The notes under the pieces: model-generated
Seen by the model: only the letters and a program-made list of their open reading frames with translations
The model's database searches: none
What the model was told of the DNA's origin: nothing
In this document: positions 1 to 6,306 of the stretch, piece by piece
Position numbering within the stretch: the stretch's first letter is position 1
Layout: every line of letters begins with the position of its first letter
Made by a program: the position numbers and the translations under genes
Assembly (NCBI GenBank): GCA_032115775.1
Contig: JAUMBL010000015.1
Location: forward strand, 1 to 15,197
Length of the DNA: 15,197 nucleotides
DNA from: M3007 sp032115775
GTDB lineage: Bacteria; Bacteroidota; Bacteroidia; Chitinophagales; Saprospiraceae
Direction: 5' to 3'

Positions 1-105
1 CCAAAAAGTCCCATTTTCCGCCATACTTCGCAATTTATTTTGACCGTAGCGCTGCTACGGCCTGCAAAAAATCGCTTCGTCTGGCAAAAAATGGATCCTT
101 TTTTG
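1..105. repeat. Long imperfect palindrome at left window edge (REP/MITE-like)
   Basis: The centre is a perfect 7-bp stem with a 3-base loop (CCGTAGC at 44-50, GCT, GCTACGG at 54-60). Outside it the arms keep pairing imperfectly: the left arm at about 10-43 and the reverse complement of about 61-95 share the blocks CCATTTT, GCCA, AC, GC and ATTT in the same order. The A-rich start at 1-10 matches the reverse complement of about 96-105, so the repeat probably continues past the window edge. It lies upstream of the TraB-family gene and codes for nothing recognisable. It could be a dispersed palindromic element or the terminator of an unseen upstream gene; the length of the arms favours the former. 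Confidence 0.6.
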
Positions 106-276
106 TCTCAGACGCGACCGGCTAAGTAGTTACGGATTTTTGATAAAAATGAGCAAGGTTTTCTCCACGGGGATGGAACATTTGGCGGAAGAAAACGTTT
201 AAAAAACCACGATACACACCCGAAATTTTAAAAACGCCCCTACCCTACCGCACCAAAAACTTCCTATCCATTCCGC

Positions 277-1182
277 ATGCGCAAACTTTTTTTCTGGCTA
301 TTCCCCGCTTTCCTGGCTGCAGGCTGCGGCGGCGCCCAAAAAGCCGTCTATACGCCCGACCAATTGGTACCCACCGACAACGCCCTGCTCTGGAAAATCA
401 GCGGCAACGGCCTGTCCAAACCCTCTTATCTCTTCGGTACCATCCACTTGATTCCGAAATCGGAGTTCGCGCTTACGGATCCGCTGCTGGCTGCGCTGGA
501 TCGAAGCAAGCGCATCGCCTTCGAAATAGATATGCGGGAAATGACCAACCTGGGCAAGCAATTCAGCTTGATGACCAAAGCGTTCATGCACGACGGCAAG
601 ACGCTGCGCGATTTACTGAACGAAGAGGATTACGCCCTTGTGCAATCAAAAATGACGGAAAAAGGCTTATCCGTGGGTATGCTCGAGCGCCTAAAACCGA
701 TGTTTCTCAGCATGATGCTGTCCAATGAGGAAGACAATCTCCCAAACAACCGCATGACCTCCGTGGAAATGGAACTGTATCAACTGGCGCGCAAACGGAA
801 GCTAGCATCGGCCGGCCTGGAAACCGCCGCCTACCAAATAAGCGTATTCGACAGTATCCCCTACGACGCCCAAGCGCGGATGTTGGTGGAAACGCTGCGC
901 AGCGGCGCAGGAGGCGATGGCGCGTATGAGGACATGCTCCGCATGTACCGCGCGGAAGACATCTCGAAGATGCAGTCCATGGTCGTAGAGGAAGGCCAGG
1001 ATATGGCCCGCTTCGAAGAATTGTTGCTGACCCGCCGGAACCAAAACTGGATACCGGTCATGCGGCGCCTAATGAAGGAAACGCCGACCCTGTTCGCCGT
1101 GGGCGCAGGGCATCTAGGCGGCCCGAAGGGCGTGATCGCCCTGCTGCGCGCGGAAGGCTACCGGGTGGAAGCGGAAAAGTAG
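277..1182 (+). CDS. TraB/GumN-family lipoprotein (putative Tiki-like metalloprotease fold)
   Basis: This encodes a 301-residue exported lipoprotein. The N-terminus has basic residues, a hydrophobic stretch and a lipobox ending L-A-A-G-C with the lipidated Cys at residue 17. The residues after the Cys (GGAQK) lack an acidic surface-export signal, so a periplasm-facing location is plausible. The family signature is two GxxH motifs: GTIH at residues 54-57 followed by LIPKSEF, and GAGH at 276-279 near the C-terminus. The segment around residues 76-84 carries the conserved acidic position (FEIDMRE). TraB/PrgY/GumN proteins share this layout with eukaryotic Tiki metalloproteases, so metal-dependent peptidase activity is possible but not demonstrated for bacterial members. 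The length is usual for the family. The start is supported by the lipoprotein signal. The gene is transcribed alone and converges on the M23 gene with 9 bases between stops. Confidence 0.88.
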   Translation: MRKLFFWLFPAFLAAGCGGAQKAVYTPDQLVPTDNALLWKISGNGLSKPSYLFGTIHLIPKSEFALTDPLLAALDRSKRIAFEIDMREMTNLGKQFSLMTKAFMHDGKTLRDLLNEEDYALVQSKMTEKGLSVGMLERLKPMFLSMMLSNEEDNLPNNRMTSVEMELYQLARKRKLASAGLETAAYQISVFDSIPYDAQARMLVETLRSGAGGDGAYEDMLRMYRAEDISKMQSMVVEEGQDMARFEELLLTRRNQNWIPVMRRLMKETPTLFAVGAGHLGGPKGVIALLRAEGYRVEAEK

Positions 1183-1191
1183 CCGGCAGCG

Positions 1192-2979
1192 TTATCGGAT
1201 AAATTTGTTTTCGTACACGGCGGCATTCCCGCGATCATCCGTCACCGTCAACCGGAGCGTGTGCTCGCCCGGTTTGGTGCGGATGTCGAACGTGTGTGTA
1301 AGGCGGTTGCGTTTGGCGTCGTACTCAAAAAGTACCCATTGGCCGTCTATGGTACCCACATAGCGCGGATCGTCCGCTTCGCTGCGGGCGCCGAAGTTGT
1401 CGCGAATCCGGAACGCCATCGCGCTGCGTCTGCGCATATCCCGCTCAAAGATCACCGGTACGATAGCCGGCGGGAGGGTATCTAGCAGGATGCAGAAGTC
1501 GCCGAACTCCCGCGAACGGGTCACCAGGCGTCCTTCCTGCCAACTGCCGCCGTAGCTGACGGGGCGGGTACCGCCAACCCGGGCGATCAGGGCTTTGGGG
1601 CGCAATTTTTCGGGAATCGGCGGAGTGGGGCTCAGTTTTAATTGAAACGCCGTGTGCAGCGGCGTATTCCTGTGGTGAATCTGATGTACGGGCGACCATG
1701 CGCCGGCGGGTTTGTCCGGGCGGAGGCGGTAGAGAAACGGCAGCGTTTCGTACAGCGCCCCCTTGGGCAACACGAGGGAAAAGCCTTCGAGGTCAATGCG
1801 GCTCTCTGCATCCCAGGGCAGCAGATAATCGAACGTCGGCAGCGAAATCACATCCGGTTCTACGGTTCTCCGCACCCAAAAGGCAATCGAAGCGGTGTTG
1901 CCGTTGGCGTCCACCGCCTTGAGCGTCATTTTGACAAAGCGGTTTGCATAGAGTTGGACGGCGCCCAGCGAGGGCGTGCGGCGGTAGTTGGACAGGCGAT
2001 TTCCGGGCAGGATGAAGCAGCGGTGAAACCAGGCGCCAAAGCGCTGCTGCGCGCTGTAGTCGGCGTGCGCATTCATATAGCGGGTTTCGTCAAAATCCAG
2101 GTCGTCCATGCGCCAGTCAAATACCCTTTCCGTATCCGCGTCGAGGGTGAGCGCATAGATGCCGTTGTCGTTGCGCAGATAATCCATCCGATCGTAGGCT
2201 TTAACGGAGAAGCCGACCCGATCGTAGCTGAGGAGCAGCGTGTCACCGCCTTTCAGGTGGTAGGTTCCATCGGGGCGTTTTTCGACCGGCAGGGCTTTTT
2301 CGAAGAGTGTTTCGCGGTAATCGTTGAGAAAATAGACTTTCATATCCCGGATTTCGGGCGGAACGCGGTCTGCTACCGGCAGGCCGAACAATTCCGGGTT
2401 CAGGACTTTTTGGGTGGCCGTGTTTCGTATTTCGAAATGCAGGTGCGGGCCGGTGGAACTGCCCGAGTTACCGAGTTTGCCGATTTCCTGTCCGCGTTTC
2501 ACCGGGAACAGGGCAGCGGGCGGCGTGAGCGTAATTTCGAAACGCGCGCGTTTGTATTGTTCTTCCCGGACGTATTTTTGGATCTCCGGGGCAAAGCGAT
2601 CGAGGTGGGCATACACGGTGGTATAGCCCGCAGGGTGCTGGATATAGAGCACATTGCCATAGCCGCCGGCTTGCACTTTGATGGTGGCGACATAGCCTTC
2701 TGCGGCCGACAGCACCGGTTGGCCGGACTTCCCGGTTTTGCTTTTGATGTCCACGCCGGCGTGGAAATGGTTGGCGCGCAATTCACCGAACGTGCCGGTT
2801 AGTCGGAGTTCGTCCGCCACCGGGCGTTCGAAGTAATCTTTGGGGAAAGCGGCGGCCACGATTTCAGGCTCCGGCAGGGCGCCGGGGACGGCATTGTGGA
2901 GGCGCGCAGCGGGCGTCAGCAACAGGGCGCCCAGGGCAGTTTTCAGGAAGGCGTGAGCCCGGAAGAATACGCGATGCAT
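1192..2979 (-). CDS. Exported M23-family metallopeptidase with long C-terminal extension
   Basis: This is a 595-residue protein with a hydrophobic N-terminal export signal (about residues 10-25). The peptidase M23 (LytM/lysostaphin) domain covers about residues 57-200. Visible motifs are HxxxD with H73 and D77, a YAHL segment with H125, and the HLH motif with H179 and H181. In the family, H73, D77 and H181 positions bind zinc and the other histidines are catalytic, so the enzyme appears active. The expected role is cleavage of peptidoglycan cross-bridges or stem peptides in the periplasm. The remaining 390 or so residues are predicted beta-rich from their sequence pattern, with 'D..GN' turns near residues 370 and 585 as in Ig-like domains; I do not recognise a named family there. 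It sits 124 bases downstream of aat on the same strand, which leaves room for its own promoter. Confidence 0.88.
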   Translation of the reverse strand: MHRVFFRAHAFLKTALGALLLTPAARLHNAVPGALPEPEIVAAAFPKDYFERPVADELRLTGTFGELRANHFHAGVDIKSKTGKSGQPVLSAAEGYVATIKVQAGGYGNVLYIQHPAGYTTVYAHLDRFAPEIQKYVREEQYKRARFEITLTPPAALFPVKRGQEIGKLGNSGSSTGPHLHFEIRNTATQKVLNPELFGLPVADRVPPEIRDMKVYFLNDYRETLFEKALPVEKRPDGTYHLKGGDTLLLSYDRVGFSVKAYDRMDYLRNDNGIYALTLDADTERVFDWRMDDLDFDETRYMNAHADYSAQQRFGAWFHRCFILPGNRLSNYRRTPSLGAVQLYANRFVKMTLKAVDANGNTASIAFWVRRTVEPDVISLPTFDYLLPWDAESRIDLEGFSLVLPKGALYETLPFLYRLRPDKPAGAWSPVHQIHHRNTPLHTAFQLKLSPTPPIPEKLRPKALIARVGGTRPVSYGGSWQEGRLVTRSREFGDFCILLDTLPPAIVPVIFERDMRRRSAMAFRIRDNFGARSEADDPRYVGTIDGQWVLFEYDAKRNRLTHTFDIRTKPGEHTLRLTVTDDRGNAAVYENKFIR

Positions 2980-2996
2980 ACGTCAGGGTTTTTTAA

Positions 2997-3016
2997 AAAC
3001 TGCTTTAAAACAGCTT
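2997..3016 (-). terminator. Weak hairpin between aat and the M23 gene
   Basis: The 7-base arms AAACTGC (2997-3003) and ACAGCTT (3010-3016) pair with two wobbles around a TTTAAA loop. Read on the minus strand, the stem is followed by a short T run and then A residues. It lies between the aat stop and the M23 start, so it could attenuate read-through, but the stem is weak and the T tract short. Confidence 0.25.
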
Positions 3017-3103
3017 CTTATACAACGCTAATATAGAGAGAATTCGGAAGCAGTTGCATATTTTTAAAAAAATGTACCCGTATTCAATACACCCGCCGCA
3101 CAT

Positions 3104-3829
3104 TCACGGTTGTATTTCAACCACTTCCAGGTTCATATCCGCGTCGAAGCGCCACCTTCCGAGCAGTGTGCGCTGATACTGATTTTCGCTGAGATAGGCC
3201 GCAAATTCCGTCCTCGGAATACTGCGGGCGCCCAGGCTGAGCAGGTGTTCGGTTTCCTGCTGGCAATCAATCAGGGTAAAGCCTTGTTTTTGCAGGGCGC
3301 GCACCAGCGTGATAAAGCCTGCTTTCGAGGCGTTCGTTGTGCGGGCGAACATGCTCTCGCCGCAAAATATCCGTCCGAACGCCAGGCCGTACAAGCCGCC
3401 CACCAGTTCATCACCCTGCCAGACCTCCACGGAGTGCCCGATTCCCAAGCGGTACATTTCGGTATAGCCCTCGACGAAGCGCGGGGTAATCCAGGTACTC
3501 GGATGGCCCTCGCGCACGCGATCCGCGCAAGCCCGCATCACCTCCTCGAAGCATGTATCCAGCGTAAAGCGAAACTTATGCTGGTTAAAAATCGAGCGCA
3601 TACTTTTATGTACTTGCAACTCCGCCGGAAACAACACGCAGCGCGGATCGGGCGAGTACCAGTAAAACTCGCCGTCGTGCTCAAACCAAGGAAACGCGCC
3701 GTGCCGGTAGGCCGCAGCGAGCCACTCCGGCGTAATATCGCCGCCGACTGCCAGCAAACCACCGATATCCGCCTTTTTGAGGGGCGGAAAAGCAGGCGGT
3801 TCAGATGGATCAAGCCAGAATAAGGGCAC
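3104..3829 (-). CDS. aat: Leucyl/phenylalanyl-tRNA--protein transferase
   Basis: This cytosolic enzyme transfers Leu or Phe from aminoacyl-tRNA to proteins with N-terminal Lys or Arg, creating a primary destabilising residue for ClpS-mediated degradation. The 241 residues match the family along the whole length: GAFPWF (44-49), YWYSPDPR (56-63), TWIT (112-115), HSVEVW (132-137), FCGESMF (155-161), ASK (167-169), and the catalytic DCQ at 188-190 followed by a H..SLGA segment and IPR. The length is usual for the family. The start codon is GTG (read on the minus strand at 3829-3827); the next in-frame Met is near residue 77, too late. The leader is A/T-rich without a Shine-Dalgarno sequence. It follows clpS by 80 bases on the same strand, an arrangement that joins two consecutive steps of the N-degron pathway. 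Confidence 0.96.
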   Translation of the reverse strand: MPLFWLDPSEPPAFPPLKKADIGGLLAVGGDITPEWLAAAYRHGAFPWFEHDGEFYWYSPDPRCVLFPAELQVHKSMRSIFNQHKFRFTLDTCFEEVMRACADRVREGHPSTWITPRFVEGYTEMYRLGIGHSVEVWQGDELVGGLYGLAFGRIFCGESMFARTTNASKAGFITLVRALQKQGFTLIDCQQETEHLLSLGARSIPRTEFAAYLSENQYQRTLLGRWRFDADMNLEVVEIQP

Positions 3830-3909
3830 GGAAATAAAAAAATGAAAGCCTGGAAATTCAGGATTTTTTGCAGACGCGAAACCGCCCGACTCAACGTTTA
3901 CGTGATATC

Positions 3910-4206
3910 TCAGTCTCCGTCATCCAGCACGGCGGACAGCCCCCGATCGAGCAGCGCTTCGTATTGCGGGCGCAGTTCGTCCTTCGGGCCGGTTTTCACC
4001 GTGGCCTTGCCTTTGAAATGGATAATAAGCGATAGTTGCTCTGCCTGTTCGGAGGAGTGCTGCAAAATTTCCATAAAACATTGGATGACCCACTCGAACG
4101 AGTTGTGGTCATCATTGAATACGATAATGCGGGACGGGATGTCTGAAAGGGTTTCGTCTTCCACCAGAACATCCGCTTCTTCATCCCATTGCGGTTTGAG
4201 TGGCAT
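3910..4206 (-). CDS. clpS: ATP-dependent Clp protease adaptor ClpS
   Basis: This is a 98-residue adaptor that binds N-terminal Phe, Leu, Trp or Tyr of substrates and delivers them to the Clp chaperone (ClpA/ClpC type). About 24 poorly conserved, acidic residues precede the core; such flexible N-termini are needed for delivery in characterised ClpS. The core carries the NDD motif (N31, D32, D33) that holds the substrate amino group, the pocket residue F37 where E. coli has Met40, and H63 in the IIHFKG segment that aligns with the conserved pocket His. It ends in a short acidic tail. It starts 10 bases after the peroxiredoxin stop and is followed by aat after 80 bases, so co-transcription is likely. 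The partner Clp ATPase is not in the window. Confidence 0.94.
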   Translation of the reverse strand: MPLKPQWDEEADVLVEDETLSDIPSRIIVFNDDHNSFEWVIQCFMEILQHSSEQAEQLSLIIHFKGKATVKTGPKDELRPQYEALLDRGLSAVLDDGD

Positions 4207-4216
4207 GGCGCTTGTT

Positions 4217-4675
4217 TTACAGGCCGGACAGCGTTTGTTTTATTTTTTCAAAATTTGGCAAATCGCCCGCGCTTTCGAGCACTTCTGCATACCGGACGAC
4301 GCCTTCCTTGTCTATCACAAAAGCCGAGCGTTTGGAAACGCCTTTCATATCGAATACGAATTCCTTGTAGAGGACGCCGTATTTTTTTGAAACGGTCTTG
4401 TTGAAATCAGATAACAACGGAAAGGTGAATTTTTGTTCCTCTTTCCAGGCATTTAGTGCAAATAAACTGTCCACAGACACGGCTAGTACCTGTGCATCCA
4501 GCGCTTCGTACTCGCTCAGGCTGTCGCGAAGGTAGCACATTTCTTTGGTACACACCCCGCTAAATGCGAGCGGAAAAAAAAGGAGTACCACGTTTTTTCC
4601 GCGGTAATCTTTGAGTTGCACCTGCGTTTTGTCGCTGGCGCGGAGGGTGAAGTCGGGCGCTTTTTTGTTGAGCAT
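4217..4675 (-). CDS. Thiol peroxidase of the AhpC/TSA superfamily (peroxiredoxin, BCP/AhpE-like)
   Basis: This is a 152-residue cytosolic thioredoxin-fold peroxidase that reduces H2O2 or organic peroxides. The active-site stretch is PLAFSGVC, with the peroxidatic Cys at 42, Ser39 at the usual Thr/Ser position and Pro35. Arg116 in KRSAFVID fits the conserved Arg. A second Cys at 47, four residues between the two, matches the spacing of the resolving Cys in BCP/PrxQ-type enzymes, whereas the surrounding motif resembles one-Cys AhpE; subclass is therefore uncertain. I chose the ATG at 4675 because MLNKKAPDF is the normal family start. A start at 4741 in the same frame would add 22 unusual residues and overlap the preceding gene by 25 bases. 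It is 41 bases downstream of the 463-residue gene and 10 bases before clpS. Confidence 0.92.
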   Translation of the reverse strand: MLNKKAPDFTLRASDKTQVQLKDYRGKNVVLLFFPLAFSGVCTKEMCYLRDSLSEYEALDAQVLAVSVDSLFALNAWKEEQKFTFPLLSDFNKTVSKKYGVLYKEFVFDMKGVSKRSAFVIDKEGVVRYAEVLESAGDLPNFEKIKQTLSGL

Positions 4676-4716
4676 AACGTGATTATTACAGAATACGGTA
4701 GTTTTACGACAGTTTC

Positions 4717-6108
4717 TTACAGCGTTTGTTTCATCAGCCAATCGCGTTCGGTGAGAACAGCAGCGGCGGCAATTTGTTGGCGGAGCGCGTATTTTTGTGC
4801 GGGGTCGTTTGGATTCAAGGCGACTAGCCGGCGTATAAAGCGCACGATAGCCTGGTAGTTGTCCTTGTGATAGCCCAGCACTTTTTTGCGCCGGATATAG
4901 ATCTGTATGCTGTCGAGTTGGTTCTCCAGGGCGTCTGATTCGTCGAGCAGGTAGTAAATTTTGCAGAGCATCACTTTGGCCGCGAGGTTTTGCAGGACGT
5001 CGTCGTATTCCATGCGCAGCAGGTGGCTCATGGCGTTCTGGAAATCTTTTTTTTCAAAAAAATAGCGCGCGAGGTTGAAGTGCAGGGCGGCTTCGCGGTG
5101 GTCTTCGGGCAGGCTGGGCGCATAATCGTGCAAAAAACGCCAGGTCCAGTCGAATTCATGGAGCGACAACGCGGTGAGGGCCACGTTGTTATACGTCCAG
5201 CGCGAGAGCAGACCGTTGTCGAGCAACGCGCCGGCGGCCAGTCCGGACTGGTAGAGTTCGAAAATAGCGCGATAATACGCCTCTTCGCCCTGGTTGATCC
5301 GCCGGATGCAGAAGTTGACGGCCATGCGGTACAGGTCGTTCAATTCGGCAGGCGACCAGCGCTCCGGGCGGTCGGCGAGCAGGTTCTTCAAATTTTCAAA
5401 ATGGGCGGCGCTGGATTCGCCGCCTTGCAGGGCATAGTATCCGTGGTAGTAGGCGGCAATGGCCGGCATCTGCAAAAAAGGATGGCCTTGCAAAAAATCC
5501 AGCACGGGCGCCAACAATCCGGGTTCATACGGTTGCCGGCGTACGGCCTGGTGGCTGAGCGCCATACAGCCGGTTCGGAGTTTTTCGCAAATAAAGGCCG
5601 CATCCTGGGCATCGGACAATTCCTGGAGGTTGAAGGCTTTGACGCGGCTTTGCTGGGCAGACAAGGCGTAATCCTCCAGGTGCATTTGATATTGGAGTCG
5701 GAGGTACGCGCTGCCGCGACCCGGCGCCGCCTCCAGCCGCTTGCGGGCATAGCGCAACATTTTTGCGCTCTCCGCATGGAGCTGCAGGCTGCGCAGCCGC
5801 TCCACAGTCAGCAGATGCCGCTCCGCCGGCCGATCCTGCCACTGCGCCTGCGCCAAAAAATCCTCCACCGCCTCCAGCAGATAACTCTCGATATGGGGCG
5901 CTTTGGAGGGCGAAATACCCAGTTCTGCGCGCCACGCCCCGGAATCGGTCGCCGCCCTGTTTTCCCGAAGCTGCGCGCGAAGATATCCGTACAACCCGCG
6001 CACCGCCTCGTGCTGTATAAACCACGGGGAGGCCATATATTTGTCTAAAGCCCGCAGTTCCGGGCCGGACAAGGCGCGAAGGACGGTTAAAGCGGTTTTT
6101 TCCGCCAT
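4717..6108 (-). CDS. Uncharacterised helical protein, first gene of the prx-clpS-aat block
   Basis: I cannot assign a function to this 463-residue protein. It has no signal peptide and no membrane segment, so it is probably cytosolic. The sequence is rich in Leu, Ala, Arg, Tyr and Gln and reads as a chain of amphipathic helices, compatible with a TPR-like or other helical-repeat solenoid (for example around residues 300-420, where paired helices of 30-40 residues recur), but no repeat is clean enough to name. The N-terminus (L..LSGPELRALDKYMASPWF) resembles the start of other unnamed Bacteroidota proteins with an 'SPyF/SPwF' motif after about 28 residues; this is a memory-based likeness only. 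It is preceded by the A/T-rich divergent region and lies 41 bases before the peroxiredoxin start, so it may be the promoter-proximal gene of that operon. The overlapping forward frame at 4990-6048 is a GC-driven shadow. Confidence 0.8.
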   Translation of the reverse strand: MAEKTALTVLRALSGPELRALDKYMASPWFIQHEAVRGLYGYLRAQLRENRAATDSGAWRAELGISPSKAPHIESYLLEAVEDFLAQAQWQDRPAERHLLTVERLRSLQLHAESAKMLRYARKRLEAAPGRGSAYLRLQYQMHLEDYALSAQQSRVKAFNLQELSDAQDAAFICEKLRTGCMALSHQAVRRQPYEPGLLAPVLDFLQGHPFLQMPAIAAYYHGYYALQGGESSAAHFENLKNLLADRPERWSPAELNDLYRMAVNFCIRRINQGEEAYYRAIFELYQSGLAAGALLDNGLLSRWTYNNVALTALSLHEFDWTWRFLHDYAPSLPEDHREAALHFNLARYFFEKKDFQNAMSHLLRMEYDDVLQNLAAKVMLCKIYYLLDESDALENQLDSIQIYIRRKKVLGYHKDNYQAIVRFIRRLVALNPNDPAQKYALRQQIAAAAVLTERDWLMKQTL

Positions 6109-6306
6109 AATCCGATGGTTTTTTTTATAAAGTTAAAATCTAAAAATAAAACAAATATTTATTTTAAAATGTTGGCATTCAGTTTTATTTATTTTTAATT
6201 AAATTTTTTAAAATGTGATAATTTTAAAAAAATGTCCTTTTTAAAACCGGCCTGTGCGCGCACTTTTGTACCGTCAAAAGTGGTGCTTACTTTCAATCCA
6301 AATCGC
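6109..6306. promoter_or_regulatory. A/T-rich divergent intergenic promoter region
   Basis: This 198-base gap separates the reverse block from the forward T9SS genes, so promoters for both directions must lie here or nearby. About 6119-6240 is strongly A/T-rich in an otherwise GC-rich window. The forward strand holds TATTTTTA at 6190-6197, seven of eight positions of the Bacteroidota -7 consensus TAnnTTTG, with TTG at 6172-6174; the spacing of 15 is shorter than the usual 17-23, so this is only a candidate. The reverse strand holds AATATTTG (6160-6153 read on the minus strand), also one mismatch from consensus, without a clear upstream TTG. Confidence 0.45.
6261..6282. repeat. Perfect 8-bp stem-loop in the leader of the first T9SS gene
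   Basis: CACTTTTG (6261-6268) and CAAAAGTG (6275-6282) are exact reverse complements around a six-base loop TACCGT. The hairpin ends 24 bases before the chosen ATG at 6307. It is not followed by a T run, so it is not a standard terminator. It could be an mRNA leader structure, a protein-binding dyad, or a dispersed palindromic repeat. Confidence 0.55.

Noticed and set aside
1642..2802. Long forward open frame of 386 residues opposite the M23 gene
   Set aside because: It is the antisense of a gene with clear M23 motifs, has no recognisable domain, and arises from GC-rich codons lacking stops in the opposite frame.
3838..3880. Short CCTG/CAGG hairpin followed by a T run on the forward strand between aat and clpS
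   Set aside because: The stem has only four sure pairs, and no forward-strand gene ends here.
4676..4741. Upstream in-frame start for the peroxiredoxin
   Set aside because: It would add 22 residues not found in the family and overlap the preceding gene; the ATG at 4675 gives the normal N-terminus.
4990..6048. Long forward open frame of 352 residues opposite the 463-residue gene
   Set aside because: The reverse-strand frame is longer, starts next to an A/T-rich promoter region and fits the tight gene order with the peroxiredoxin; the forward frame has no domain or start context.
6232..6306. Upstream in-frame start for the first T9SS protein
   Set aside because: It would place 25 residues before a textbook signal peptide and would translate through the leader hairpin.
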